This document shows, piece after piece, positions 24,660 through 33,627 of a DNA stretch of 64,000 nt. Every line of letters begins with the position of its first letter. The stretch's first letter is position 1. The notes under the pieces were generated by a model. That model searched no databases and was not told where the DNA came from. It worked only from the letters and a program-made list of their open reading frames with translations. The DNA is from WHSO01 sp050485485 (GTDB lineage Bacteria; Pseudomonadota; Alphaproteobacteria; SMXQ01), in NCBI GenBank assembly GCA_050485485.1, contig JBJHBM010000009.1, forward strand, positions 1 through 64,000. The letters run 5' to 3'. A program made the translations under genes and the position numbers.

Positions 24660-25310
24660 ATGGATCACGTCGCGGGGATCATTGCGGAATATGGCCATCT
24701 GGCCTATCCGATCATCTTTCTTTGGACCTTCTTCGAAGGGGAAACGATCGTCATTTTCGGCGGTTATGCCGCCTATTACGGAATCATGGATGCCTTTTGG
24801 TTGTTCATGGTGGCGTGGTTCGGATCCTTTTTCGGCGATCAGACTTGGTATTACATCGGCCGTTTCTACGGGCCGAGGCTGTTGAAGCGGTTTCCCCGGT
24901 GGACGCGCGGCGTGCTGCACGTCTCCGAGTTGATGCACCACTACGGCGTGTGGTTCATCCTGTCGTTCCGCTTCGTTTACGGCGTGCGCAACGTGAGTTC
25001 CTTCGCCATCGGGACGATCCACTACCCGCGCCTCAAGTTCCTGGGTCTGAATTTCATCGCCGCCGGCCTGTGGGCGGCGTCGTTCGTGGGATTCGGCTAC
25101 GGTTTCGGCATTCTGACCGAGGCCGTGGCGACGCAGCTCTCCGACACGCTTCTGGGGGAGGCCGCGACCGCCATGGGCCTCGCTTTCCTCGCCCTTTTCC
25201 TGTGTGTCGCGTTCCTGCTGCTGCGGCGCCAGCGCAGGCGGTTGGAAAACGGCGAAACCGTCCTGATCGCCGCCTCGCTGCGTCCGGATGCGCCGGAGCG
25301 GAAGCGTTAA
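24660..25310 (+). CDS. DedA family membrane protein
   Basis: 216 residues with about five membrane segments. The conserved DedA features are present: an acidic residue in the first loop (FFEGETIVIFGGYAAY), the GSFFGDQTWYYIGRFYG motif, and a basic motif in FRFVYGVRNVSSFAIG. DedA proteins flip polyprenyl-phosphate or phospholipids across the inner membrane. The place after the lipid genes agrees with a membrane-lipid role. The 3' end overlaps the end of the convergent YciI-like gene by 4 bases. Confidence 0.9.
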   Translation: MDHVAGIIAEYGHLAYPIIFLWTFFEGETIVIFGGYAAYYGIMDAFWLFMVAWFGSFFGDQTWYYIGRFYGPRLLKRFPRWTRGVLHVSELMHHYGVWFILSFRFVYGVRNVSSFAIGTIHYPRLKFLGLNFIAAGLWAASFVGFGYGFGILTEAVATQLSDTLLGEAATAMGLAFLALFLCVAFLLLRRQRRRLENGETVLIAASLRPDAPERKR

Positions 25311-25636
25311 TCGCCGAACCAGCTGCGTTGCCACGGGATGACCCGCGTGCTGCGCTGCTTCTCCCGGCAATAGGGCTCCTGCGCGGCGATGGCCTCGGCT
25401 TCGGCGAAGCTTCCCGCGCGGACGATGACGATGCCGCCGGCGTGCCGCTTGCCGGTTTCGTCCTTGGCGGAGCCGGAGCCCATCAGGATACCTCGGTCGA
25501 GCAGGTCCTGAAGATAGGCGTGGTGCTGCTTCGCCAGCTCGTCGGGCGCGAGCTTCGTCGGCGGCGGGTCGTCCTTCATTTCCGACAGGCAGACATAGAG
25601 CTGTTCCACGCGGGGGCGGACGGGTGTCTCGGCCAT
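25307..25636 (-). CDS. YciI-like protein
   Basis: 109 residues with the small ferredoxin-like fold of YciI proteins: an N-terminal strand (VEQLYVCLSEM), a helix containing HHAYLQDLLDRGILMGSG, and IVRAGSFAEAEAIAAQEPY. The family is of mostly unknown function, often found beside catabolic enzymes. It starts one base after the amidohydrolase stop, so the two are almost certainly co-transcribed, suggesting a helper role for that enzyme. Confidence 0.8.
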   Translation of the reverse strand: MAETPVRPRVEQLYVCLSEMKDDPPPTKLAPDELAKQHHAYLQDLLDRGILMGSGSAKDETGKRHAGGIVIVRAGSFAEAEAIAAQEPYCREKQRSTRVIPWQRSWFGD

Positions 25637-25637
25637 G

Positions 25638-27122
25638 TCACGCGGCCTCCTGGATGCGTTTCAGCTCCTTGGCCACGGCATTCTCGACGGCCGTGCCCTT
25701 GAAGAAGTCGGGATTCACGCCGGCATGCAGCCGCACCATGTTGGTGAAGGCGAAATCGCGGAAGTCGTTATCGTCGATCAGCTCCTTCTCGACCAGCTCG
25801 TAGGCCTCGGCCAGCGTCTCGCGCATGTCCGGCACGTCCCAATGGGAGACATCGGAGGAGAACATGGCGCCGAGCCGTGCGTCCTTGTGGTTCATGCGGG
25901 TGTCGAAGGCGGTCGAAATCATGCGGTCGTCGGCCTCGCAGCCGAAGAAGAAGTGCGGCACGAACAGGTGGTAGATGTCCTCCACCTTCGAGATGCCGCA
26001 TCGCGCGAAGTCGTCGAGATGCGCTTCCGGCTCCGGGTTGAAGCCGGGCCGGGCGCCGGTCGAGGTCCGGTCGGCATGGGTGCGCAGCGCGTCGACGAAC
26101 GGCCGATAATGGTCGCCGCCGAAGCGCGTGCACAGATCGGCGAGAAGCTCGCGGTCGATGCGGGCCGGATCCAGGGTCTCGCGCATGGTGGCGATGTTGC
26201 GCTTCTCCCAGTGCTCCCACAGGTCGTTGTAGAGCTGCACCGCCCACGAGACGCCGCCTTCGAGGAATCCGAAGCGCAATTCCGGGAACCGGCGCGTCAC
26301 GCCGCCGAGGAACAGGGCCTTGCAGAAAGCGTCGTTGGCCATCGCGAAGGCGCCGCAATGATTATAGACGTAATTGGAGATCGAGCGTCGAGGCCCCCAG
26401 CCCTGGCCGCCGACATGGGCGGTGGGAGCCACCTTCAATTCCACGCATTTGCGCCACAGCGGGTCGTAGTCGTAGGGGCTGTCGAGGGCGAGCGGATCCA
26501 CCCACGGCGCGAGATGGGCGACTTCGGGTGCCGCGCGTTCGATCGCCGGGATCGGCCGGAAGTTGAGGTTGGTGAGCTGCACCGCCTTGAGGCCGAGCGT
26601 GCTGACGCAATAATCGAGCTCCGCGGTGGCTTCCTCCGGGGTCCAAGTCGGGATCACCGCGGCGATCGTCATGCGGTCGGCGTGAGGGCCGAACAATTCG
26701 GCATTCATGCGATTGAGGGCGCGGCAGCCGACCTGTCGAATCTCATCGTCGCGATGGGTGCCGAACAGAAACTGCGAGGTGTAGACCACCGCATAGTCGA
26801 GCCCCATGTCGTCCATGCGCGCGCGGAACAGGGCGGGCAGCATGGCGGTGGCGAGGTCGAGCGTGTTCTTGGACGGCATGGTCCAGAACGGCGGGCGCCG
26901 CGCCTGGCGGTCGTAGCGTTCCGCTTCCGTGAGACGATGCCAGCTTCCCGCGCCGAGGCGTGTCTTGAGGTATCGATCGACGAACTGCGCGCCGCCTTCC
27001 TCGCGCAGATATTCGAGCAGAAGGGGGTGGTATTCCTGTGTGTGTCCGTCGCCGTCGATGACGGGATGATCGAGCTTCTGGCGCAGCTTGGCGGAACGGG
27101 ACTCGGTGCGGTCGAAAGGCAT
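25638..27122 (-). CDS. Amidohydrolase (metal-dependent, amidohydrolase 2/ACMSD-like)
   Basis: 494 residues; start at 27122 chosen for a GGGAGA ribosome site about 8 bases upstream. TIM-barrel features are HPVIDGDGHTQE near the N-terminus (metal ligands), AHVGGQGWG in the middle, FGFLEGGVSWA, and SSDVSHWDVPD near the C-terminus. The family hydrolyses or decarboxylates small organic, often aromatic, acids. A paralogue of the same length lies at 40185-41642, also minus strand. Substrate unknown. Confidence 0.85.
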   Translation of the reverse strand: MPFDRTESRSAKLRQKLDHPVIDGDGHTQEYHPLLLEYLREEGGAQFVDRYLKTRLGAGSWHRLTEAERYDRQARRPPFWTMPSKNTLDLATAMLPALFRARMDDMGLDYAVVYTSQFLFGTHRDDEIRQVGCRALNRMNAELFGPHADRMTIAAVIPTWTPEEATAELDYCVSTLGLKAVQLTNLNFRPIPAIERAAPEVAHLAPWVDPLALDSPYDYDPLWRKCVELKVAPTAHVGGQGWGPRRSISNYVYNHCGAFAMANDAFCKALFLGGVTRRFPELRFGFLEGGVSWAVQLYNDLWEHWEKRNIATMRETLDPARIDRELLADLCTRFGGDHYRPFVDALRTHADRTSTGARPGFNPEPEAHLDDFARCGISKVEDIYHLFVPHFFFGCEADDRMISTAFDTRMNHKDARLGAMFSSDVSHWDVPDMRETLAEAYELVEKELIDDNDFRDFAFTNMVRLHAGVNPDFFKGTAVENAVAKELKRIQEAA

Positions 27123-27242
27123 GGTGGCATCTCCCTTTTCGGCTGTCCCTGCATGTGTGCCGCGTTTCGACACGGCTTTCGGGAAGCCTAGACCCGGGCC
27201 GTCGGACGGGCAAGGATCGCGGAAGTGGTCTATGCTTATTCC

Positions 27243-27812
27243 ATGAAGGGACGTCATTGCTCCGGTACCTTCGGCGGCCTCGTGCTCGTGCTGCTGGCCG
27301 CCGCGGCCCTGCCTGCGGGGCCGCGCGCGGAAGAGGCGGTGCGGGTGCTGGTGTCGGAGCCCGGCGTGCGGGCGGCCGCGGCGGGCGTGGCCGTGCGCGT
27401 CGAGGGCGAGACGGACCGCGAGGCGCTGCGGATTGCCGCCTTCGCCAACGACGCCCTGCGTCGCGCCGGCCTCAAGCCGTATTCCGTGGCTCCGATGCGG
27501 CTTTACCTCAAGTACGTGCGGCCGAGGGTGCTGTCTTTGCGCGAGCGCCCGGACGTTTCGGTGATCGGGCGGGGCGGCTCTTCGGGGCGGACCTCGCTCG
27601 GCATCGAACTGCAGGTGCCGACGGACAGCGAACCGGGGCCGGCGGCGCCTGCACGCCATGTCCTCGCCGCGCGTCTCGAGAATGCGTCGGGCACGGTGTC
27701 CTGGCAGGCAGAAGCGGAGATGGAGATCGAGGACGACGGCAGGGGTCAGGAGGCGTTGCGCCGGCTCACGGAGACCGTCGCCGCGGCACTGGCCCGGGCC
27801 GCGACCCCCTGA
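27243..27812 (+). CDS. Exported protein of unknown function
   Basis: About 189 residues. The start ATG 27243 gives a signal peptide (KGRHCSGTFGGLVLVLLAAAALPAG) with cleavage near residue 26-29; an upstream in-frame start at 27225 would lengthen the N-terminus by six residues. The mature part is rich in Arg and Val (VLVSEPGVRAAAAGVAVRVEGET) with a helical end. It recalls DUF4136-like outer-membrane lipoproteins in secondary structure, but there is no lipobox and no firm family. Its neighbour is divergent from the amidohydrolase. Confidence 0.55.
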   Translation: MKGRHCSGTFGGLVLVLLAAAALPAGPRAEEAVRVLVSEPGVRAAAAGVAVRVEGETDREALRIAAFANDALRRAGLKPYSVAPMRLYLKYVRPRVLSLRERPDVSVIGRGGSSGRTSLGIELQVPTDSEPGPAAPARHVLAARLENASGTVSWQAEAEMEIEDDGRGQEALRRLTETVAAALARAATP

Positions 27813-27822
27813 GAGCGACTTC

Positions 27823-28245
27823 CTAAAGTATGCGGATTTTCCGTTCGGCGGCCTTGCCCATGCGGCGCAGTGTCGCGCCGCACAGAGGTATCAGCAGCAG
27901 GGGCGGTACGATCGTCACCATCACCCTGTAGAACTTCTCGTTGCTGGCGCCGACGAGGTAGCGCGTCACGCAGTCGCTGCGCTCGGTCGGCGTGGGCCTT
28001 GCGCGGCACATCGCGATGCGACTCTTCTGGACATATTCCGGCTCTCCCCGGAACACGTCGCCGACGTTTGTATGAGAGCCCATTCCCCACAGCCACGCGG
28101 CCGCGAGCAGCCAGTATCCCGTCTTCACGAGGCTGCGCTGAGCGATCTCGACGTGCGCGGGCAGGCGCAGCGAGCGTAAGCGGGCAAGGAGCCGGAAAGG
28201 GGATCCCATGCCGTGTCGGGGGGCGTTGCGTCCGATCTGCGTCAT
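27823..28245 (-). CDS. Small membrane protein of unknown function
   Basis: 140 residues, start ATG 28245 (ATG 28209 is an alternative). Two membrane segments: about residues 41-57 (TGYWLLAAAWLWGMGSH) and about 109-126 (VMVTIVPPLLLIPLCG). The part between has two cysteines in SRIAMCRARPTPTERSDC, perhaps periplasmic disulfides. The C-terminus is basic (RRMGKAAERKIRIL). No family recognised. It is convergent with the exported protein before it. Confidence 0.6.
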   Translation of the reverse strand: MTQIGRNAPRHGMGSPFRLLARLRSLRLPAHVEIAQRSLVKTGYWLLAAAWLWGMGSHTNVGDVFRGEPEYVQKSRIAMCRARPTPTERSDCVTRYLVGASNEKFYRVMVTIVPPLLLIPLCGATLRRMGKAAERKIRIL

Positions 28246-28368
28246 GGCGGAATCGTCGCCGCCGGCCCTTAAACAAATCCTAACCGGCGGTGGCGCCATG
28301 ACGCCCCGAATGCGGTTGCGCGTTGCGCATGCCTTGTGGCACAAGGGCTTGGGGTCGGAGATAGGCCG

Positions 28369-29448
28369 ATGATTCGATTTAAATTCAATGCGATTGTCGT
28401 GGGCGGCGTGGTCGCGGCGATGGCGCTGTCCATTCCGCTTCTTTCGGTGCCGGTTCAGCCGCGCGCGCAGGAAGCCGCCGCCGATGGCGCCGACGGCGCT
28501 TCGCCGGAATTCAAGGCCTGGGTGGAGGCGGTCTACCAGGAAGGGCTGCAACGCGGCATCGGCAAGGCGACGCTCGACGCGGCGCTGACGGGGCTGGTGC
28601 CGCTGCAGCGCGTCGTGCAGCTCGACCGCAAGCAGCCGGAATTCGTCCAGACCTTCGATCAGTACATCGCGGCGCGCGTGACGGACTGGCGCGTGCAGAC
28701 GGGGCGCGCGCGCCTTGCCGAGAATAGCGCGCTGCTGGAGAAGATCGGAAGCGCCTACGGCGTCCAGCCGCGATTCATCGTGGCGCTGTGGGGGGTGGAA
28801 ACGAGCTTCGGGCGCGCGACCGGGAGCTTTTCCGTGGTCCAGGCCCTGGCGACGCTCGCCTTCGACGGGCGCAGGGGCGAATATTTCCGCCGCGAGCTGT
28901 TCAACGCGCTCGAGATCATCGACGCCGGCCACGTCACGGCGGACGCGATGAAAGGGTCGTGGGCCGGGGCGATGGGGCAGAACCAGTTCATGCCCTCGAG
29001 CTTCCTCAATTTCGCCGTGGACTTCGACGGCGACGGGCGGCGCGACATCTGGGGAACGCGCGCCGACGTGTTCGCGTCCACCGCCAATTACCTCCGGCAA
29101 TCGGGCTGGCGGGCTGATCAGACGTGGGGGCGGCGGGTGCAGGTGCCGCCCGCGCTCGCGGCCCGCTTCAAGGAGCTGCTGCCGCCCGATCCGCCGCGCG
29201 GCTGCACGGCGCTTCGGCATCTCTCCGTCGAGAAGCCGTTGCCCGAATGGGCGCGGCTCGGCGTCACCAATCCGGACGGCAGCCCGATCCCGCAGCGCGA
29301 CATTCCGGCTTCCCTGGTGATGCCGGAAGGGCCCGAAGGACCGGCGCTGCTCGTCTACAACAATTTCCGCGTGACGCTGCGCTGGAACTGCTCGGTTTCG
29401 TTCGCGGCCTCGGTCGGCATCCTTGCCGATCGGCTGCAAGGTCTATAA
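28369..29448 (+). CDS. Lytic murein transglycosylase (MltB-type, SLT_2)
   Basis: 359 residues from ATG 28369. An N-terminal membrane or signal segment (residues 7-33) puts the enzyme in the periplasm. The catalytic domain contains VALWGVETSFGRATG with the likely catalytic Glu at residue 144, GSWAGAMGQNQFMPSSF and the DGRRDIWGT calcium-binding-like loop typical of MltB. It cleaves peptidoglycan glycan strands to 1,6-anhydro ends. rlpA follows 40 bp later, so the two wall enzymes are likely co-expressed. Confidence 0.9.
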   Translation: MIRFKFNAIVVGGVVAAMALSIPLLSVPVQPRAQEAAADGADGASPEFKAWVEAVYQEGLQRGIGKATLDAALTGLVPLQRVVQLDRKQPEFVQTFDQYIAARVTDWRVQTGRARLAENSALLEKIGSAYGVQPRFIVALWGVETSFGRATGSFSVVQALATLAFDGRRGEYFRRELFNALEIIDAGHVTADAMKGSWAGAMGQNQFMPSSFLNFAVDFDGDGRRDIWGTRADVFASTANYLRQSGWRADQTWGRRVQVPPALAARFKELLPPDPPRGCTALRHLSVEKPLPEWARLGVTNPDGSPIPQRDIPASLVMPEGPEGPALLVYNNFRVTLRWNCSVSFAASVGILADRLQGL

Positions 29449-29488
29449 ACTCGCAATATCTGTGCACCACGCGCCGGGGCGACACAAC

Positions 29489-30487
29489 ATGAGGGGTTCT
29501 CCGCCACGACTGATACGGTTGGTCCCGGTCGCGTTGTCGGCTTTCGTGCTGGCAGCCTGTTCGGAAGGGACGCTGCTGGTCCATGGTGCCAAGACCATTG
29601 CCCGCGAAAACGATGGGCCTCCCGGTCACTACAAGGTAGGAAACCCATATCAAATCAATGGGATATGGTATTATCCTGCAGTTGATTATGAATATGTGGA
29701 AACGGGCATCGCCTCCTGGTACGGTCCCGGTTTTCACGGCAACCGCACCGCCAACGGCGAAATCTTCGACCAGAACCTTGTCTCCGCCGCGCATCGCACC
29801 CTACCGATGCCGAGCATGGTGCGCGTCACCAATCTCGAGAACGGCCGCTCTATCGTCGTGCGGATGAATGACCGCGGCCCCTTCGCGCGCGGGCGAATCA
29901 TCGACATGTCGCGCCGCGGCGCCCAGCTCCTCGGGTTCTACCGGGAGGGGACGGCGCGGGTACGGGTCGAGATACTGGCCGACGAGAGCCGCCAGCTTGC
30001 CGCCGCCTACGGCATCGGCGACGGGGCGGCCCAGGTCGCGCGCGCAGGCACGGCGGACACGCCGCCGGTGACGGCGGCGCCGCGCGTCGCCGTGACGGAA
30101 GCGCCCATAGACGGCGCCGCGCCCGCGCCTTCGGGGAACTCGGCGGGTAGCCAGGCCAGGAGCCAAGCGCCCGTTGCCGCGACGCGGGCCCCCGCGCCCG
30201 AGATCCAGCAGGCGGCCCTGACCGAGCCCGAGGTGCGCCAGGGAGCGGCCGAGCCCGCCAACATGTACATCCAGGCCGGCGCCTTCGCCGAATACGACAA
30301 CGCCAACCGCCTGCGGGCACGACTGTCGGTGCTGGGGCCGACCCAGGTGAGCCAGGTTCAGATCGGCGAGCAGCTCCTGTTCCGCGTCCGGGTGGGGCCG
30401 ATCCAGGACCTGAAGACGGCCGACACCATGCTCGACCGTGTGATCGGGGCGGGCTACCGCGACGCGCGCCTGGTGGTGGACCGCTAG
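29489..30487 (+). CDS. rlpA: Septal ring lytic transglycosylase RlpA
   Basis: 332 residues, lipoprotein: signal with lipobox LAAC, Cys24. The double-psi beta-barrel is shown by GIASWYGPGFHGNRTANGE and NDRGPFARGRIIDMSRRGA. A long Ala/Pro linker leads to a C-terminal SPOR domain (about residues 258-332, YIQAGAFAEYDNANRL). SPOR domains bind denuded glycan at the division septum. RlpA cleaves naked glycan during cell separation. The order rlpA-dacA-tmk-holB-metG is typical of Alphaproteobacteria. Confidence 0.93.
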   Translation: MRGSPPRLIRLVPVALSAFVLAACSEGTLLVHGAKTIARENDGPPGHYKVGNPYQINGIWYYPAVDYEYVETGIASWYGPGFHGNRTANGEIFDQNLVSAAHRTLPMPSMVRVTNLENGRSIVVRMNDRGPFARGRIIDMSRRGAQLLGFYREGTARVRVEILADESRQLAAAYGIGDGAAQVARAGTADTPPVTAAPRVAVTEAPIDGAAPAPSGNSAGSQARSQAPVAATRAPAPEIQQAALTEPEVRQGAAEPANMYIQAGAFAEYDNANRLRARLSVLGPTQVSQVQIGEQLLFRVRVGPIQDLKTADTMLDRVIGAGYRDARLVVDR

Positions 30488-30598
30488 CCCCCGGCGCCGT
30501 TTCCCGCCCGGAAATGGACACAAATCGCGGGCACCAATCCCCGTCGTCCGGAAGTACGGTCCCTGCGACCGCGAACAAGAGGAGTTGACCGCGAACCC

Positions 30599-31744
30599 AT
30601 GATCCCGCTCGTTTCCCGCCTTGCCGCGTCGTTTGGCGCCGTGATCCTGGTGCTCGCGGCCGCGGTTGCCGGCGCCCAGCAGATCGATACCCCGGCCCGT
30701 CATGCCTACATGATCGACGTCGAAACCGGCACGGTCCTGCTCGACAAGGACGGCACCGTGCCCGGCCCGCCGTCCTCCATGAGCAAGCTGATGACGTCCT
30801 ATGTGGTGTTCGACCGTATCAAGTCGGGCCGCCTGTCGCTCCAGGACCAGTTCCTGGTAAGCGAGAAGGCCTGGCGGATGGGGGGCTCCAAGATGTTCGT
30901 CGAGGTCGGCACGCGCATCAGCATAGAGAACCTGCTGCGCGGCGTGATCGTCCAGTCGGGCAACGATGCCTGCGTGGTGCTGGCGGAAGGGATTGCCGGC
31001 ACCGAAGAGGCGTTCGCCGATATCATGAACGCCGAGGCGCGCCGCATCGGCCTGACCGAAAGCCATTTCGTCAACGCCTCCGGCTGGCCGGCGGACGGTC
31101 ACGTGATGAGCGCGCGCGACATCGCCCGCGTGAGCCAGCGGATCATCGAGGAGTTTCCCGACCTCTACAAGATGTACTCGGAGACGAGCTTCACCTGGCA
31201 CGGCATCCGCCAGGGCAACCGCAACCCGCTGCTCTACATGAACGTCGGTGCGGACGGGCTCAAGACGGGCCATGCCGAGGCGGCGGGCTACGGCCTCGCG
31301 GCCTCGGCGGTGCGCGACGGGCGGCGCCTGATTCTGGTGGTGAACGGCCTGCAGAGCATGCGCCAGCGCGCTCAGGAAGCGGCCCGGCTGATGGATTGGG
31401 GATTCCGCACCTTCAACAACTACGCGCTGTTCGCCAAGGGCGATACCGTCGAAGCCGCAAACGTATGGCTCGGCACGGAGGCGACCGTGCCTCTGGTAGT
31501 GGATCGCGACGTCAAGGTGACGTTGCCGCGCACCGCGGAGCGCAGCGCCAGGATCACGGTCAACTACACCGGCCCGATCCCGGCGCCGATCGAGGCCGGC
31601 GCCCAGGTCGCCACGCTCACGATCTCGGCGCCCGGAATCCAGACCATCGAAATTCCGCTGCTGGCGGGCAAGTCGGTGGAACAGCTCGGCTTCTTCGGCC
31701 GTCTGTCGGCAGGGCTGCGCCATCTGGTCTGGGGCGCCCGCTAG
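30599..31744 (+). CDS. dacA: D-alanyl-D-alanine carboxypeptidase (S11, penicillin-binding protein 5/6 type)
   Basis: 381 residues. Signal peptide residues 1-26. Serine-enzyme motifs are complete: SMSK (S60, K63), SGN (about 119-121) and KTG (222-224). The C-terminal ~110 residues form the PBP5-type beta domain, ending in an amphipathic helix that tethers the enzyme to the inner membrane. It trims the terminal D-Ala from peptidoglycan pentapeptides. A GAGGAG ribosome site lies before ATG 30599; tmk begins 31 bases after the stop. Confidence 0.93.
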   Translation: MIPLVSRLAASFGAVILVLAAAVAGAQQIDTPARHAYMIDVETGTVLLDKDGTVPGPPSSMSKLMTSYVVFDRIKSGRLSLQDQFLVSEKAWRMGGSKMFVEVGTRISIENLLRGVIVQSGNDACVVLAEGIAGTEEAFADIMNAEARRIGLTESHFVNASGWPADGHVMSARDIARVSQRIIEEFPDLYKMYSETSFTWHGIRQGNRNPLLYMNVGADGLKTGHAEAAGYGLAASAVRDGRRLILVVNGLQSMRQRAQEAARLMDWGFRTFNNYALFAKGDTVEAANVWLGTEATVPLVVDRDVKVTLPRTAERSARITVNYTGPIPAPIEAGAQVATLTISAPGIQTIEIPLLAGKSVEQLGFFGRLSAGLRHLVWGAR

Positions 31745-31775
31745 GCGGCGGCATGGCGGAACGGGAGACCTTGCC

Positions 31776-32453
31776 GTGACGGCGGATGGCAGGGGTAGGT
31801 TCATCACCATCGAGGGCGGCGAGGGGGCCGGGAAGTCCACCCAGGCGCGCCTGCTCGCCGCCAACCTCGAGCGTGCCGGCCGCGGCGTCGTGCTGACGCG
31901 CGAGCCCGGCGGCGTCGCCGGTGCCGAGGAGATCCGCCGCCTTCTGGTGTCGGGCGAGCCCGGCCGTTGGGCGCCGATGACGGAGGCGCTGCTGCACTCG
32001 GCGGCGCGGGCCGAACATCTCGAACGCGTGATCCGTCCGGCACTGGCCGAGGGCAAGTGGGTCGTGTGCGACCGCTTCGTCGATTCGACCACCGCCTACC
32101 AAGGCTACGGCCACGGCCTCGCGCTCGAGCAGGTAGTTGCCCTCAACCGGCTGGTGGCGGGGCCTACCATGCCCGACCTCACGGTCATCCTCGATATTGC
32201 CGTAGGCACCGGGCTCGTGCGGGCGGGCAAGCGCGAGCAGGATGCCGCCACCGGCGAGGACCGCTACGAGCGCATGGCGCGCGCCTTCCACGAACGCTTG
32301 CGCGAAGGATTCATCGAGATCGCCCTGGCGGAACCCGACCGCTGCGTGCTGATCGACACGTCGGGCGGCGTCGAGGACGTGGCTGCGGCGATCGCCGGCG
32401 TGGTGGAGGAGCGACTCGGACTCGGCCCCAGGCTCGAGCGGGGCGCGCCATGA
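31776..32453 (+). CDS. tmk: Thymidylate kinase
   Basis: 225 residues from GTG 31776. The P-loop GGEGAGKST is at residues 14-22, with the DR(F/Y) motif CDRFVDSTTAYQG (about 98-110) and a lid region KREQDAATGEDRYE. It phosphorylates dTMP to dTDP in DNA precursor synthesis. The stop overlaps the holB start (ATGA), the common tmk-holB coupling. Confidence 0.95.
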   Translation: MTADGRGRFITIEGGEGAGKSTQARLLAANLERAGRGVVLTREPGGVAGAEEIRRLLVSGEPGRWAPMTEALLHSAARAEHLERVIRPALAEGKWVVCDRFVDSTTAYQGYGHGLALEQVVALNRLVAGPTMPDLTVILDIAVGTGLVRAGKREQDAATGEDRYERMARAFHERLREGFIEIALAEPDRCVLIDTSGGVEDVAAAIAGVVEERLGLGPRLERGAP

Positions 32454-33571
32454 AGGACGCGGCCGACGCGCCGCGCGCGCCGGAGCCGCGCGCCAATCCG
32501 CATTTCGAGGGCCATGAGCGGGCCGCGGCCGCCCTCGAGGAAGCATCGCGCGGCGGGCGCATCCATCATGCCTGGTTGATCTCGGGGCCACGCGGCATCG
32601 GCAAGGCGACGCTCGCGTTCCGCTTCGCGCGCCATCTGCTGGCAGGCGGCGGTGCGGCGGTGGACGAGGCGCCGGGCCTGTTCGGTCCGGCGGAGCCGCC
32701 GGCCGGTCTCGACGTCGCGCCCGCATCGCCCGTGTTCCAGCGGATCGCGGCGGGCGGTCATGCCGACCTCCTCACGGTGGAGCGGGCGCTCGACGAGAAG
32801 ACCGGACGCCGGCGCACGGAGATCGTCATCGCCGACGTGCGCCGTGTCTCGGAGTTCCTGTCTTTCACCGCCATCGAGGGCGGCTGGCGCGTCGTCATCG
32901 TGGACGGTGCCGAGGACATGAACCGCAACGCCGCCAACGCGCTCCTCAAGACGCTGGAGGAGCCGCCCCCGCGCGCGGTGCTGCTGCTGGTGAGCCACGC
33001 CGCGGGTCGTCTGTTGCCTACCATCCGCTCGCGCTGCCGCAAGCTCGCGCTCGAACCGCTGGACGACGTGACGGTGGAGGGGCTGATCGCGCGCTACCGC
33101 CCCGACATCGAGCCCTCCGAGCGCCGCGCGCTCGCCCTGATCGGGGAGGGGTCGGTGGGGCGCGCGCTCACGCTTGCGGACACGGGCGGCCTCGCGCTCT
33201 ATGAGGAACTGGTGCGGCTGCTGGCCGGCCTGCCGACTCCCGACAGCGCACGCCTGCACGGTGCGCTCGACGCCATCGCGCGCACCCGCAACGAGGCCGG
33301 CGCCTACCAGGCTTATGAGGTCTTCGCCGATCTGCTGGGGGCCTGGATCGCGCGCCAGGTCCGCGCCCGCGCGCGCGGCCTGGAGCCGCCCGAGATCATG
33401 CCGGGCGAGGGCGAGATCGCCCGCCGGCTCGCCGGGCGGGCCAGCCTTGATCGGTGGGTTGATGTGTGGGAAAAGAACAACCGCCTATTCGGCCGGGCGG
33501 CGCGCCTCAATCTCGACCGCAAGCAGGTGCTCCTCGACGCGTTCTTCGCGCTCGGGCGCTTGGCCGCGTAG
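32450..33571 (+). CDS. holB: DNA polymerase III delta' subunit
   Basis: 373 residues. The N-terminal AAA+ domain includes HHAWLISGPRGIGKATLAFRFA (P-loop-like) and VVIVDGAEDMNRNAANALLKTLEEPP, the characteristic sequence of clamp-loader delta'. The C-terminal helical domain ends LNLDRKQVLLDAFFALGRLA. It is part of the clamp loader that places the beta sliding clamp on DNA. It is followed by metG after 56 bp. Confidence 0.93.
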   Translation: MKDAADAPRAPEPRANPHFEGHERAAAALEEASRGGRIHHAWLISGPRGIGKATLAFRFARHLLAGGGAAVDEAPGLFGPAEPPAGLDVAPASPVFQRIAAGGHADLLTVERALDEKTGRRRTEIVIADVRRVSEFLSFTAIEGGWRVVIVDGAEDMNRNAANALLKTLEEPPPRAVLLLVSHAAGRLLPTIRSRCRKLALEPLDDVTVEGLIARYRPDIEPSERRALALIGEGSVGRALTLADTGGLALYEELVRLLAGLPTPDSARLHGALDAIARTRNEAGAYQAYEVFADLLGAWIARQVRARARGLEPPEIMPGEGEIARRLAGRASLDRWVDVWEKNNRLFGRAARLNLDRKQVLLDAFFALGRLAA

Positions 33572-33627
33572 CAGCGACGAACCCTCGGCAATCGGGCCGG
33601 GGACGGCTCGGGGATTTTCGGGGAATC